Shown here piece after piece: positions 1-8,793 of a DNA stretch of 64,000 nt (positions within the stretch are counted from its first letter, which is position 1; the number at the start of each line of letters is the position of its first letter). This stretch comes from Gemmatimonadota bacterium (GTDB taxonomy: Bacteria > Gemmatimonadota > Gemmatimonadetes > Longimicrobiales > Gaopeijiaceae): the NCBI GenBank assembly GCA_016873995.1, contig VGVR01000003.1, positions 1 through 64,000 of the forward strand, read 5' to 3'. A model generated the notes under the pieces. The model had not been told where the DNA came from. It ran no database searches and worked only from the letters and a program-made list of their open reading frames with translations. The position numbers were made by a program, and so were the translations under genes.

Positions 1-648
1 AACTACCAGGTCGTGTACTCGCTCGAAGGCGTGCTCGACTACTACACGACGCCGGTGCTGGTGCTCGAGAACGGCAAGGTGGCCGAGAAGGAAGCGCTCA
101 CGGAGGTCGAAGCGGTGGATTTCCCCGCGCCGCTCGGAACGCTGGAGGCCTTCCTGACGGCGGGCGGCGCGTCGCGCATGCCCTACCTGTATCAGGGCAA
201 GATCGCGTCGATGTCGTACAAGACACTCCGGTATCCCGGGCACGCCCATCTGGTGAAGGCCATGCGGGACCTCGGCCTCTTCGATGCAGAGCCCGTGAAA
301 GTGCACGGTTGGATGGTCTCCCCGCGCGAAGCGTTCATTGCGACCGTGGGGCCGCACCTCCAGGACGACGGTGGCCACGACCTCGTCGCGCTCCGCGTCA
401 TCGTCAGCGGCAAGCGGGGTGGCAAGGCAAGGACGATCACGCACGAGCTGCTCGACTTCCACGATGCCGAGCGCGGGGTGACCGCCATGATGCGCACCAC
501 CGGATACTCGCTCGCCGCGGTGGCGCGCCTACAGGTGGAAGGCGTGATCCGACCCGGCGCGCGCCCGCCGTACGAGTGCGTTCCCGTAGACGCCTACGTG
601 CGCACGCTGGGCGAGCGCGGGATTCGGATCGAGCGACGGGAGGGGTAG
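1..648 (+). CDS. Saccharopine dehydrogenase-like protein, C-terminal part (5' end outside window)
   Basis: The reading frame is open from base 1 and ends in TAG at 646-648, so the N-terminal Rossmann domain lies to the left of the window. The visible 215 or so residues match the C-terminal catalytic and dimerisation part of the saccharopine dehydrogenase/lysine-ketoglutarate reductase family, including the family-typical stretch SYKTLRYPGHAHLVKAM. Members act in lysine metabolism (saccharopine formation or cleavage, or lysine 6-dehydrogenation) with NAD(P). Without the nucleotide-binding half the exact reaction cannot be set. No signal peptide can be judged. The downstream gap holds a purine-rich GGAGGGG at 721-727 but no clear terminator. 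Confidence 0.8.
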   Translation, partial: NYQVVYSLEGVLDYYTTPVLVLENGKVAEKEALTEVEAVDFPAPLGTLEAFLTAGGASRMPYLYQGKIASMSYKTLRYPGHAHLVKAMRDLGLFDAEPVKVHGWMVSPREAFIATVGPHLQDDGGHDLVALRVIVSGKRGGKARTITHELLDFHDAERGVTAMMRTTGYSLAAVARLQVEGVIRPGARPPYECVPVDAYVRTLGERGIRIERREG

Positions 649-747
649 GAAGGGCGGCGCGCAGTCGGAGGCCGATCCACGCATTCTGGCGCCCCGTCCG
701 CCACGTCAACCTCCAGACCAGGAGGGGATAGGCCCCTTTCCGGAAGA

Positions 748-775
748 CCATATGATCTGTATGGCTTGCCATATG
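748..775. promoter_or_regulatory. Candidate VapBC autoregulatory operator
   Basis: CCATATG occurs at 748-754 and again at 769-775, 21 bp apart or two helical turns. The perfect dyad TATGGC-TT-GCCATA lies at 760-773. RHH antitoxins commonly repress their own operon by binding short repeats around the start, so this is a plausible operator. It overlaps the possible start codons at 752, 761 and 773. Confidence 0.35.
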
Positions 776-1000
776 AAGACCACGCTCGTCATCGAAGACT
801 CCGTCATGCTGCGCCTCAAAGAAGAGTCGGCCCGGACCGGGAAGACGATGTCCGAGCTCGTCGAGGTCGCGCTCCGCCGCCTTCTGCAGGAGCCGGGTAC
901 CGCCCCACCACCCGCGCCGCTGCCATCGTTCGACAGTGGCGGCGCACTCGTGGACGTCGCCGACCGCGAGGCCCTTTATGGCGCCATGGAGGGCAGGTAG
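752..1000 (+). CDS. VapB-type antitoxin, ribbon-helix-helix
   Basis: A protein of up to 82 residues. KTTLVIEDSVMLRLKEES followed by TGKTMSELVEVALRRLL has the strand-helix-helix pattern of CopG/RHH antitoxins, and the Pro-rich tail would bind and block the toxin. GGAAG at 742-746 favours the start at 752. The start at 773 gives a 75-residue protein that begins exactly at the RHH strand and is a good alternative. The gene abuts the PIN toxin gene directly (TAG at 998-1000, GTG at 1001), the usual antitoxin-toxin order. The toxin partner carries a nonsense codon here, so the antitoxin may be an orphan. Confidence 0.75.
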   Translation: MICMACHMKTTLVIEDSVMLRLKEESARTGKTMSELVEVALRRLLQEPGTAPPPAPLPSFDSGGALVDVADREALYGAMEGR

Positions 1001-1444
1001 GTGTTCGTGGTGGACACCAACGTGCTGGTGTACGCGGCGGACGAGCGCGCACCCGAGCACGTGCGCTGCCGGGGCTTGCTCGAGTCGTGGCGCGCCCAGA
1101 GCGGCGCCTGGTACCTGACGTGAGGGATCTGCTACGAGTTCCTGCGCGTGGTGACGCACCCCCGCGTTTTTCGTCGGCCGTGGTCGGCAGCGGAGTCGCA
1201 CACATTCTTGGCGGCGCTCCTGTCGTCCCCGAGCGTGTCGGTGCTATCGCCGACGCCCAGGCACGCGGCCGTTCTCGCGGGGGTGATCGGCGAAGTCCCG
1301 CTGCTTGCCGGTAACCTGCTGCACGACACCGCCACGGCGGTGCTCATGCGCGAGCACGGCATTCGCAGGATCTGCACGAGGGACACCGACTTCCATCGGT
1401 TCCCGTTTCTGGAGCCGATCGATCCGCTTACGGCGGAGCCGTAG
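1001..1444 (+). pseudogene. VapC-type PIN-domain toxin interrupted by an in-frame TGA
   Basis: Reading from GTG 1001, the frame begins VFVVDTNVLVYAADE, a PIN-domain N-terminus with the first catalytic Asp at codon 5. Codon 41 is TGA (1121-1123). The same frame then continues GICYEFLRVV with the expected Glu at codon 46, and HDTATAVLMREHG and CTRDTDFHRFP with Asp 109, 128 and 130, to a TAG at 1442-1444. All four catalytic acids of this metal-dependent RNase family are kept on either side of the stop. A TGG-to-TGA change is the simplest origin. Either the toxin is freshly inactivated or the base is an assembly error. Internal initiation at GTG 1148 would give an inactive C-terminal fragment. 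Confidence 0.8.
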
Positions 1445-1586
1445 CGGGGGCACCGAGCGGCGGCCCGACGATGAGCTGCGGGACCCGCGGTCCGTGCGTC
1501 GGATCGGAGCGCTTCAAAACGGGCAGACGGAGTTCATCTCCCGGACGTGTTGGCGCGCACCCGGGAAGAACGTCGCAACAGCCGTC

Positions 1587-2792
1587 TCACTGGATCGGCT
1601 CCAGCCGGACCAGCAGTCCCTCCTCTTCGCCGAGCAACGCGTAGATCAGTCCATCGGGACCCTGCCGCACGTCGCGAACGCGGCGACGCAACTCCGTCAA
1701 GATCGCCTCGCGTCCGATCTCCTCTCCGGCGTCGTTGAGCTTCACGCGCTCGATGTGCCCGGTGCGGTCGATGCGACCGACCATGAGCGATCCGACGAAG
1801 AGGTCTCCGCCCCAGGCCGGGAATCGGTCGCCCGTGTAGAACATCGCGCTGGAGGGCGCGATCGAAGGGAGCCATACCACCGCCGGCAGCTCCATTCCGT
1901 CGCGTCCCCAGTTCTGCGAGATCCGCGGACCCGAGTACTCGCGACCGAACGAGACGACGGGCCAACCGTAGTTGCGGCCGGGCCGGATGATGTTGACCTC
2001 GTCCCCTCCTTGCGGCGCGTGCTCGGCCCCCCAGAGCTCACCGGTCGTGGGATGGATGGCGAGGCCCATCACGTTGCGGTGCCCAAGGGAGTAGATCTCC
2101 GGCAGATGATCCGCGCGCCCCACGAAGGGATTGTCGTCGGGGGCGGACCCGTCTGGGCGAAGCCTGAGGATCTTCCCCGCATGGTCGCCGGGGTCCTGAG
2201 CGCGGAGCCCCGAGGTCGCGGCGTTGAACGCTCCGCCCACCGACAAGTAGAGCGTGCCGTCGGGCGCGAAGACCACCCGCGAGCTCGACACGCCGATCGC
2301 GCGGCCCGCGGCCCGGAAGACGACGCGGAGGTCGCGGAGCCCGGTGCCGTCGAATCGGGCGCTGGCGAGCGCGATGGTGGACGGGTCGTCCGCGGTCGTG
2401 TACGTCAGGAAAAGCGTCCGATTCCGGGCGAAATCCGGGTCGAGCTCCACGTCCAAGAGACCGTTGTACTGGCCGTCCGCATCCACCTCGGGCAAACCCG
2501 CGACGCGCGTGAGCGCTCCGCTCCGCACGACTTGCATGGTGCCCAGTCGCTCGGTGACCAGGAAGTCGCCCTCGGGCAGGAACTCGAGGCTCCACGGGTG
2601 GGTCAGCCCGCGGGCGAGCACCCGCATCATCACGTTGGGCTGGTCTGCGGTGTGTAGGACCAACGCGTCGGGTACCGGCACGGGCGGTATACCCACCCAC
2701 TGCCCCCGAACGGTTTGGGCGCCGAGCCCGTGCGCCCGCAACAGGAGGAGGCAGGTCGCGAGCCAGAGAGAAGAAGACCTGCGCGTCGCCAT
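1587..2792 (-). CDS. Exported PQQ-dependent aldose (glucose/sorbosone) dehydrogenase
   Basis: A 401-residue protein with a Sec signal peptide cleaved at about A25/Q26 (HGLGA/QTVRG). The rest is a six-bladed beta-propeller of the glucose/sorbosone dehydrogenase family. Diagnostic segments include THPWSLEFLPEGDFLVTERL near residue 64, LYLSVGGAFN, DPGDHAGKILRL, YSLGHRNVMGLAIHP, EHAPQGGDEVN and GRNYGWPVVSFG. These enzymes oxidise aldose sugars in the periplasm using PQQ and calcium and pass electrons to the respiratory chain. No PQQ biosynthesis gene is visible in the window. The next gene on the same strand, an M28 peptidase, ends 11 bp upstream, so the two are probably co-transcribed. Confidence 0.9.
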   Translation of the reverse strand: MATRRSSSLWLATCLLLLRAHGLGAQTVRGQWVGIPPVPVPDALVLHTADQPNVMMRVLARGLTHPWSLEFLPEGDFLVTERLGTMQVVRSGALTRVAGLPEVDADGQYNGLLDVELDPDFARNRTLFLTYTTADDPSTIALASARFDGTGLRDLRVVFRAAGRAIGVSSSRVVFAPDGTLYLSVGGAFNAATSGLRAQDPGDHAGKILRLRPDGSAPDDNPFVGRADHLPEIYSLGHRNVMGLAIHPTTGELWGAEHAPQGGDEVNIIRPGRNYGWPVVSFGREYSGPRISQNWGRDGMELPAVVWLPSIAPSSAMFYTGDRFPAWGGDLFVGSLMVGRIDRTGHIERVKLNDAGEEIGREAILTELRRRVRDVRQGPDGLIYALLGEEEGLLVRLEPIQ

Positions 2793-2803
2793 GGGGACCT
2801 CCG

Positions 2804-4573
2804 CTACCGCGCCGCCCCCAGCGTCGCCGTCACCGACACGCGCGCACCGTCCCGCTCGACCACGATGACGACCTCGTCACCCGGGCGCTTCGCTTGGAGC
2901 GCGTACGTGTAGGCGTAGATGTCGGTCACGGGCTTCCCGTCGAACTCGACCACCACGTCTCCTGGCCGGAGGCCGGCGTTGGCCGCGGGGCTCCCTTCGC
3001 GCACTCCGGTCAACCGGAGGCCGAAGTCGCGCGGCGTCATGTCGGGAATCGTGCCGAGGTACGGGCCGTAGCCGCCGCTCGACGAGGAGGCAGCTGCGGC
3101 CGTCTGCGTGGGTGCCTGTGGAGGCGCCTGCTGGATGCGCGTCAACGCGACCGCGTCCGCGCCGCCGGACGCGACCCGCGTGGCGATGCGGGCGGCCAGC
3201 TCGCTCACCCGCCCGAGCCCCTCGGCGTTGATCTTCTGCCAGTCGTCCGAGGGTCGGTGGTAGTCCTCGTGCAGGTTGGAGAGGAAGTGCAGCACGGGGA
3301 TGCCCTCGCCGTAGAACGACGAGTGGTCGGAGGGCCCGTATCCGTCGGGCGACTTGCCGATGCGGAACGGTGTTGCCAGCTGGGCGTTGGCGCCGTCCAC
3401 GATCTCGTTCCACTCCGCTGCCGTTCCCACGCCGAGCACCGTGAGGCCGTCGTCGACCACGCGCCCCACCATGTCGAGGTTGAGCATCGCCACGGCCTCG
3501 CCGAGGTCGACTGTCGGCTGGCGAACGAAGTAGGCGGAGCCCCAAAGGCCACGCTCCTCTCCGGTGAACGCGATGAAAACGACGCTTCGGTCGGGTCGGG
3601 GGCCCGCGCTCAGACGACGTGCGATGTCGAGCAGCGCCGCTGTGCCGCTCGCGTTGTCGTCCGCGCCGTTGTGTATCGCGGTCTGGTCCGGCGCGAGCGA
3701 GCCCTCCCCACCGAATCCGAGGTGGTCATAGTGCGCTCCGACCACGACGTACTCGTTCCTGAGCGTCGGGCTCGCCCCTGGGAGAAGCGCGACCACGTTG
3801 CGGGCCTCGGCGCTGGTGGCCCGCACGTCGGTACGCAGGTCGGCGCTCGCGCCACCAATCAGGGCTTCCCGCAACGTTGCCGCGGCCGCACCACTCAGGA
3901 TGCCGACCGGAATCGACAGCGCCGCACGCATTTCGTCAGTGGGGATCGGCAGCTCCATCCCCGTGGGCGCGAGCAGCAGAATGCCCGCCGCGTCACGGCC
4001 GGCTGCCACAGTCGCTTTGAAGTGCGGGTCGCCGCGGAGCCCGGTGCCGTGGGGGTCGTCCGGATCGCCCCACTCGACGACCACGATGCGGTCGGAGATG
4101 TCCATGCGGGCGAACTCGTCCGACGGATCCCCCGGGCTGCTCAGCAGGTGCCCGCCGTAGATGAGCTCGCGCTCGAGCGCGGCGCTGGCCGAGTAGCCGG
4201 TAGGGACCCAGTCGGTGCCCAGCGCATAGGTGCGGCCCCTGACGACGAGTCGGTTCGTGGAACCGAGCTCCGCACCTTTACGGATGGGGAAGGACTGGAA
4301 CCAGCTACCTTGAGACCCCGCGGGCGTGAGCCCGAGCGACGCGAACTGGCTGGCGAGGTACTCGCCCGCGCACCGCTCACCCTGGGAGCCCACGGCGCGG
4401 CCTTCGAGACCGTCGTCGGCGAGGTAGCGGACGTGGGCAATCGGGCCGCTGAGGCCTCTGGTCAGGGCCGCGGGGTCCGGGCAGCTTTGGGCGAGCAGGC
4501 TTGCGGAAGGAACGACGATCAAGGCCAGAAGGGCCGAGAACGCTCTCAACGAGGTAGAAACGTGGCGAATCAT
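2804..4573 (-). CDS. Exported M28 metallopeptidase with PA insert and C-terminal PDZ domain
   Basis: A 589-residue protein; the start at MIRHVSTSL was chosen because a classical signal peptide follows (cleavage about A28/Q29). A protease-associated region spans roughly 130-260. The M28 catalytic domain carries the two-zinc ligand set: H281 in [10 protein letters not shown]305 in [10 protein letters not shown]339/E340 in [11 protein letters not shown]367 in LNLDMVGR and H439 in HEDYHRPSD. After a Pro/Ala/Ser linker, residues 515-585 form a PDZ domain ([16 protein letters not shown]). It is probably a periplasmic or secreted aminopeptidase. Its start overlaps the start of the divergent propeller lipoprotein by 12 bp. 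Confidence 0.92.
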   Translation of the reverse strand: MIRHVSTSLRAFSALLALIVVPSASLLAQSCPDPAALTRGLSGPIAHVRYLADDGLEGRAVGSQGERCAGEYLASQFASLGLTPAGSQGSWFQSFPIRKGAELGSTNRLVVRGRTYALGTDWVPTGYSASAALERELIYGGHLLSSPGDPSDEFARMDISDRIVVVEWGDPDDPHGTGLRGDPHFKATVAAGRDAAGILLLAPTGMELPIPTDEMRAALSIPVGILSGAAAATLREALIGGASADLRTDVRATSAEARNVVALLPGASPTLRNEYVVVGAHYDHLGFGGEGSLAPDQTAIHNGADDNASGTAALLDIARRLSAGPRPDRSVVFIAFTGEERGLWGSAYFVRQPTVDLGEAVAMLNLDMVGRVVDDGLTVLGVGTAAEWNEIVDGANAQLATPFRIGKSPDGYGPSDHSSFYGEGIPVLHFLSNLHEDYHRPSDDWQKINAEGLGRVSELAARIATRVASGGADAVALTRIQQAPPQAPTQTAAAASSSSGGYGPYLGTIPDMTPRDFGLRLTGVREGSPAANAGLRPGDVVVEFDGKPVTDIYAYTYALQAKRPGDEVVIVVERDGARVSVTATLGAAR

Positions 4574-5647
4574 CGATGGCTCACCGTGCTGACGTTGTCG
4601 TCCGTGTTTGCGTGCGCCCCCGGGGAGCCCGCGGAGGAGGCCGGAGAAGCGCTGGCCAACCTGGCCGAGGGCGTCCAGCTCCAGATGCCCACCGAAACGC
4701 ACCTCAGCAACATACGCCAACTCACGGTGGGCGGTGAGAACGCCGAGGCGTATTGGGCATTCGATGGCTCCATGCTCATCTACCAGGGCAACAAGCCCGA
4801 TGGTCCCGGTTGCGATCAGATCTTCACCCTGGACCCCCGCACCGCCGTGTCGACCAGGGTCAGCAACGGCACCGGCCGGACGACCTGCTCCTACTTCTAT
4901 CCGGCGGGGGACCAGATTCTCTACTCCTCCACCCATCATCACAACGCGACCTGCCCGCCGGTTCCCGACTTTTCCCTAGGGTACGTGTGGGCGATCTATC
5001 CGACGTACGACATTTTCGTCGCCAACGCCGACGGCTCGAACCTCCGCCAGCTCACGACCGAGGATGGCTACGACGCCGAGGCCACGTTCTCGCCCAGGGG
5101 CGACCGCATCGTCTTCACGAGCACGCGTGACGGCGACCTCGACCTCTACTCGATGGCTCCCGACGGCTCCGACGTCCGCAGGCTGACCGACCGACCGGGA
5201 TACGACGGCGGCGCGTTCTACTCGCCCGACGGTTCGCAGATCATCTGGCGGGCGCATTATCCCGAGGGTGCCGAGCTCGATGACTACACGTCGCTGCTTC
5301 GCCAAGGCCTGATCCGCCCCGGCGAGCTCGAGATCATGGTCATGAACGCGGACGGCACGAACCAGAGGCAGGTGACGAGCGTCGGCGGCGCCAACTTCGC
5401 ACCCTACTGGCACCCATCCGGCGACAAGGTCGTCTTCAGCTCCAACCATCACGACCCCACCGGGCGCGACTTCGACATCTACATGGTGAACCTGGACGGT
5501 ACGGGCCTCACCCGCATCACCGAGTCGCCCGGGTTCGACGGCTTCCCGGTGTTCAGCCCTGACGGGCGTACCCTGGTGTTCGCGTCGAACCGGAACAACG
5601 GCGGCACGAACGACACGAACGTGTTCATCGCCGAGTGGGTGGAGTGA
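4562..5647 (+). CDS. TolB-like WD40/PD40 beta-propeller lipoprotein
   Basis: A 361-residue protein from GTG 4562, with a GAGG motif 7-8 bases upstream. The N-terminus [13 protein letters not shown] is a short hydrophobic segment ending in a lipobox-like VFAC, with Cys18 as the lipidation site. At least five PD40-type repeats follow, such as [20 protein letters not shown] and [15 protein letters not shown], each with the SPDG/SPRG turn and Asp-rich strand. The family folds into a beta-propeller used for protein or glycan binding; no catalytic residues can be assigned. It is divergent from the M28 peptidase with overlapping starts, so the pair is likely co-regulated. Confidence 0.85.
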   Translation: MANHRWLTVLTLSSVFACAPGEPAEEAGEALANLAEGVQLQMPTETHLSNIRQLTVGGENAEAYWAFDGSMLIYQGNKPDGPGCDQIFTLDPRTAVSTRVSNGTGRTTCSYFYPAGDQILYSSTHHHNATCPPVPDFSLGYVWAIYPTYDIFVANADGSNLRQLTTEDGYDAEATFSPRGDRIVFTSTRDGDLDLYSMAPDGSDVRRLTDRPGYDGGAFYSPDGSQIIWRAHYPEGAELDDYTSLLRQGLIRPGELEIMVMNADGTNQRQVTSVGGANFAPYWHPSGDKVVFSSNHHDPTGRDFDIYMVNLDGTGLTRITESPGFDGFPVFSPDGRTLVFASNRNNGGTNDTNVFIAEWVE

Positions 5648-5675
5648 CCAGGTAGACCCACCGGGACACACCTGG
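5648..5675. terminator. Candidate bidirectional terminator hairpin
   Basis: CCAGGT (5648-5653) and ACCTGG (5670-5675) form inverted arms, with an inner CCC/GGG pairing. They sit exactly between the two convergent stop codons. There is no U-run on either side, so the function is tentative. Confidence 0.35.
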
Positions 5676-5676
5676 G

Positions 5677-6288
5677 CTAGCGGTACACCTCGAGGAAGCG
5701 CTCGAGTATCCGGTAGGTGAGCCCCCAGACGTGCTCGCCGAGCACGTGGAACGACGGGAAGCCCCGTGGCCCGCCGGGGAGGGGGATCTCCACGGTGGAC
5801 CGTGTGGTCGGGGCGCGCAGCTCCGCGACGTTGACCCAGCACACGCGCTCGACTTCGCGGCTCGCGACGCGGGCTTCGGTGTGCGCCCCCACGGCGAAGA
5901 CGAAGGGCGCGATGGTGAGCTTGGGCAGCCGCGGATTGGAGGGTGCCACCTCGTCGAGGCGACCCAGCGGACGGCCCTCCACCGCCAGGTCCACGCCGGT
6001 CTCCTCGAGCGTCTCACGACGGGCGGTGGCCAGGAGGTCCGCATCTGCCTCGTCGCGCCGCCCGCCCGGCAACGCCATGTGGCCCGACCAGGGGTCGCGC
6101 TCCGACGTGGCCCGCTTGATGAGCAGGAGCTCGAGGGGGTCGTTCGCGCGTAGAACCAGCGCGACGGCCGCCTGCAGATAGCCGTCCTGGAGGACCAGCG
6201 GATCGTTCGGGTCGCCCGCATACGAGGCGAGCGCCTCCGAGAGCACCCAGAAGCGCGGGTCGGTCTCGAGCGGTCCTCCTGGCGTCAC
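5677..6288 (-). CDS. NUDIX hydrolase, CoA pyrophosphatase-like
   Basis: A 203-residue protein. GTG 6288 was taken as start because it overlaps the queE stop by 4 nt (GTGA), matching the coupling used throughout the window; the longer open frame upstream is the shadow of queE. The segment GHMALPGGRRDEADADLLAT followed by RRETLEETGVDL is a NUDIX box of the CoA diphosphatase (NudL/YeaB) type, with the preceding LLIKRATSERDPWSGHM also typical of that subgroup. Such enzymes hydrolyse CoA or related nucleoside diphosphate derivatives with Mg2+. It is the last gene of the small operon containing queE. Confidence 0.85.
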   Translation of the reverse strand: MTPGGPLETDPRFWVLSEALASYAGDPNDPLVLQDGYLQAAVALVLRANDPLELLLIKRATSERDPWSGHMALPGGRRDEADADLLATARRETLEETGVDLAVEGRPLGRLDEVAPSNPRLPKLTIAPFVFAVGAHTEARVASREVERVCWVNVAELRAPTTRSTVEIPLPGGPRGFPSFHVLGEHVWGLTYRILERFLEVYR

Positions 6289-6959
6289 ACGCCGGTCCGC
6301 TCGGGGCCCCAAATGAGCTTGTGCATCTGCACCTGGTACCGAACCGGGAGGGCGTCTGCGAGCACCCAGCTCGCGAGGTCCTCCAAGTCGACTTCGCCCC
6401 ACACCGGAGATACCAGGAGCGCACGCAGCGAGCCCTCGCGCACTCGCCGATCCAGCCCACGTTCGCGGATGGTCGCCCGCAGCCATTCGTAGTCGGCGCG
6501 GTCCTTCACCACGAACTTCACTTCGTCGCGGGCCGTGAGGTGCTGGAGGTTCTCCCAGAGATTACGGTGGCTCTCCCCCGAACCGGGGCACTTGAGATCC
6601 ATGATCTTGTGCACGCGCGGATCGAGCGGCGCGACGTCGATCGCCCCGGACGTCTCGACGAGAACGGTGTATCCTGCGGCCAATAGACGGTCCGCGAGCT
6701 CGTAGGCTGCCGGATGAGCCAAAGGCTCACCGCCCGTGATCTCGACTACGTCAGCGGGATGTGCGGCGACACGGGTGAGGACTTCGTCCAAGGTCATGCG
6801 CTCGCCGCCGTGGAACGCGTATGCGGTGTCGCACCAGACGCAGCGGAGCGGGCACCCGGTCAGGCGCACGAAGGTGCACGGAACGCCGGCCCAGGTGGAC
6901 TCGCCCTGGATGGAGTGGAAGATCTCCGTGACCTGGACGGTGCGTTCCGTCGGTGTCAT
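6285..6959 (-). CDS. queE: 7-carboxy-7-deazaguanine synthase (radical SAM)
   Basis: A 224-residue protein. The radical-SAM cluster motif is C36-x3-C40-x2-C43 (TGCPLRCVWCDT), preceded by the QueE hallmark FHSIQGESTWAGVPCTFVRL. ITGGEPLAHP near residues 74-83 binds SAM, and DLKCPGSGE and KFVVKDR follow as expected. QueE converts 6-carboxytetrahydropterin to 7-carboxy-7-deazaguanine in queuosine and other 7-deazapurine synthesis. It overlaps both neighbours by 4 nt (ATGA with the upstream gene, GTGA with the NUDIX gene). queC and queD are not in the window, but queG lies 3 kb away on the other strand. Confidence 0.95.
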   Translation of the reverse strand: MTPTERTVQVTEIFHSIQGESTWAGVPCTFVRLTGCPLRCVWCDTAYAFHGGERMTLDEVLTRVAAHPADVVEITGGEPLAHPAAYELADRLLAAGYTVLVETSGAIDVAPLDPRVHKIMDLKCPGSGESHRNLWENLQHLTARDEVKFVVKDRADYEWLRATIRERGLDRRVREGSLRALLVSPVWGEVDLEDLASWVLADALPVRYQVQMHKLIWGPERTGV

Positions 6960-7315
6960 CGACTGACCTCGCCGTCCGGCCGCGCGATCGCCTCCTCGAG
7001 CAGCCGCTGCACGTCGAGCAATGTCAGCTCACCCAGTCGGCGAATGGCCTCCTCGTGACTCGCGCACTCGACGAGCGTCTCGGACTCGACGTGCCCAACG
7101 ATCCCTACCCCCGTCTGGGCCCAGCGCGGGAAGACGAGGTAGCCCGCATAGGGCGCCCGCAGGTTCGCGGTCTTCTCCGTTTCGGGGGAGACCGTGTACG
7201 GGTGCCCGTCGGGACCGGTGTAGGCCGGCGGGCGGTCGTGCACCGAGAAGTACCCGCCGAGCGTGGAGTCGTCGGCGAATGCGGGCTCGGGATTCGGTGT
7301 CTGCGGGCGGGGCAT
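6956..7315 (-). CDS. Hypothetical protein, first gene of the queE operon
   Basis: A 119-residue soluble protein from ATG 7315 with no signal peptide or membrane segment. The N-terminus is Pro-rich (MPRPQTPNPEPAF). The centre contains a Tyr/Pro-rich motif (GGYFSVHDRPPAYTG) and the C-terminal 40 residues look helical. I do not recognise a family. Its stop overlaps the queE start (ATGA, 6956-6959), so translation is coupled and it may serve the same pathway or simply share the transcript. Confidence 0.7.
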   Translation of the reverse strand: MPRPQTPNPEPAFADDSTLGGYFSVHDRPPAYTGPDGHPYTVSPETEKTANLRAPYAGYLVFPRWAQTGVGIVGHVESETLVECASHEEAIRRLGELTLLDVQRLLEEAIARPDGEVSR

Positions 7316-7367
7316 AGAAACAAATGTAGCGCGGGGCCTCGATGGCTGGCTCGGACCGCCCTCGCGG

Positions 7368-7396
7368 TTGTGACCGTCTCCGTGCCCGCCTAGACT
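7368..7396 (+). promoter_or_regulatory. Candidate sigma-70-type promoter
   Basis: TTGTGA (7368-7373) and TAGACT (7391-7396) are separated by 17 bp, each matching 4 of 6 consensus bases. They sit 34 bp before the start of the oxidoreductase gene and would drive the operon running from 7431 to about 11168. Confidence 0.45.
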
Positions 7397-7430
7397 TTGC
7401 ACCGCCTCGAACCCAGAGGGAGCCGGCCCG

Positions 7431-8468
7431 ATGCCCAAGACGATGCGTGCCGCGGTCTTCTCCGAGTTCGGCGGACCCGAAGTCATCGAGCTGCAGAAGG
7501 TGCCGCTTCCCGAGCCCGGTGCCGGCGAAGTGCGCATCAGAGTCGAGGCGTCGTCGATGAACCACCTCGACCTCTGGGTCCGGCGTGGTCTCCCCATCGA
7601 GACCCCGATGCCCCACATCGGCGGCTCGGACGTCGCGGGCGTGGTCGATGCGGTGGGCCCCGGGGCCGAGCACGTGCCGGTGGGGACGCGTGTGGTCGTC
7701 GATCCGGCGCTCGGGTATCACTGGTACGAGGGCCAGGACCAGGGCGAGTCTTTTCCCTGGCCGCCCATGCGGTTGATTGGCGAGCATACGCAGGGTGGCT
7801 TCGCGGAGTTCGCGCTGGCCCCCGCGACCAACCTGCTCGAGATCCCGAGGGACTTCGGCGCTCAGGAGGCAGCTGCGGCCGGGCTGGCCTTCGTGACCGC
7901 ATGGCGGGCCCTCATCACGCGGGGAGGGCTGCGACCGGGAGAGCGCGTGCTGATCACCGGCGCCTCCGGCGGTGTGGGAACCGCGGCCGTACAGATCGCG
8001 GCCCGCGCCGGAGCCCGCGTCTCCGCGGTGACGTCGGGCCCCAGGAAGGTCGGCCTGGTCCGCGCGCTGGGCGCGGAGGTGGTGTACGACCGGCTGGCAG
8101 TGGACTTCTCGCGAGAAGCGTGGCGGGACACGGGAAAGCGCGGGGTCGATCTCATCTTCGACACGGTCGGCGAAGCAGTCTGGGCTGGGTGCCTGCGTGC
8201 GCTCGCGCCTTGCGGGCGGCTGGTCACTTCAGGAGCCACGACTGGTTCGCACGGCACCACCGAGTTGCGCCTCGTCTTCTGGAAGCAGCTCTCGATCATT
8301 GGGAGCACTATGGGCACCCCCGCCGAGTTCCGCGCCGTGATGAGGCAGGTCTTTGCCGGTAGCCTGCGTCCCACGATTCACGAAGTGATCCCGCTCGATG
8401 AGGCACGGCGTGCGCACCAGCTGCTCGAGAGCGGTCAGGTGTTCGGCAAGCTGGTGATCGTGCCGTGA
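7431..8468 (+). CDS. MDR-superfamily oxidoreductase, quinone-oxidoreductase type
   Basis: A 345-residue protein. The N-terminal GroES-like domain (MRAAVFSEFGGPEVIEL, VEASSMNHLDLWVRRG, GGSDVAGVV) is followed by a Rossmann domain with ITGASGGVGTAAVQIAAR at about 175-192. The catalytic-zinc Cys and the four-Cys structural-zinc lobe of alcohol dehydrogenases are absent, which places it with zinc-independent NADPH:quinone or enoyl reductases. The substrate is unknown. It heads an operon in which the next gene starts inside its stop codon (GTGA, 8465-8468). Confidence 0.88.
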   Translation: MPKTMRAAVFSEFGGPEVIELQKVPLPEPGAGEVRIRVEASSMNHLDLWVRRGLPIETPMPHIGGSDVAGVVDAVGPGAEHVPVGTRVVVDPALGYHWYEGQDQGESFPWPPMRLIGEHTQGGFAEFALAPATNLLEIPRDFGAQEAAAAGLAFVTAWRALITRGGLRPGERVLITGASGGVGTAAVQIAARAGARVSAVTSGPRKVGLVRALGAEVVYDRLAVDFSREAWRDTGKRGVDLIFDTVGEAVWAGCLRALAPCGRLVTSGATTGSHGTTELRLVFWKQLSIIGSTMGTPAEFRAVMRQVFAGSLRPTIHEVIPLDEARRAHQLLESGQVFGKLVIVP

Positions 8469-8785
8469 CGCTGCGAGACGCACAGGCGCAGGTCGACGCC
8501 TGGATCTCCCAGTTTGAGGAGGGCTACTGGCCGCCACTCTCCAATCTGGCGCGGCTCACCGAGGAAGTTGGTGAACTCGCCCGGGAGATGAACCACCGCT
8601 TCGGCCACAAGCCCAAGAAGCCCGACGAGCCCGAGCAGGATCTGGCGATCGAGCTGGCCGACGTGCTCTTCGTGCTGCTGGTGATCGCGAACGAGCAGAA
8701 GATCGACCTGGAGGAGGCGCTCGAGCGGGTCCTGGAGAAGTACCGCACCCGCGACGCCAAGCGCTGGACGCCGGCGCGCCCGTAG
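8465..8785 (+). CDS. MazG-like nucleotide pyrophosphohydrolase
   Basis: A 106-residue protein from GTG 8465. The all-alpha NTP-PPase signature is intact: TEEVGELAREM (ExxE) and, after a basic loop, AIELADVLFVLLVIAN (ExxD). The length fits single-domain MazG-like or dCTPase-type enzymes that cleave non-canonical NTPs or dNTPs to the monophosphate for pool cleaning. It is translationally coupled to the upstream oxidoreductase. Confidence 0.85.
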   Translation: MTLRDAQAQVDAWISQFEEGYWPPLSNLARLTEEVGELAREMNHRFGHKPKKPDEPEQDLAIELADVLFVLLVIANEQKIDLEEALERVLEKYRTRDAKRWTPARP

Positions 8786-8793
8786 CCCTCCTG

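Noticed and set aside
1121-1123. TGA in vapC as a selenocysteine codon
   Set aside because: The position follows a beta strand where Trp is expected, no SECIS-like hairpin is evident just downstream, and PIN toxins are not selenoproteins.
2894-5647. A 917-codon plus-strand ORF covering the M28 peptidase region
   Set aside because: Only its last 361 codons (from 4562) look like a protein; the first part is antisense to the M28 gene, Arg/Gly-rich and without motifs.
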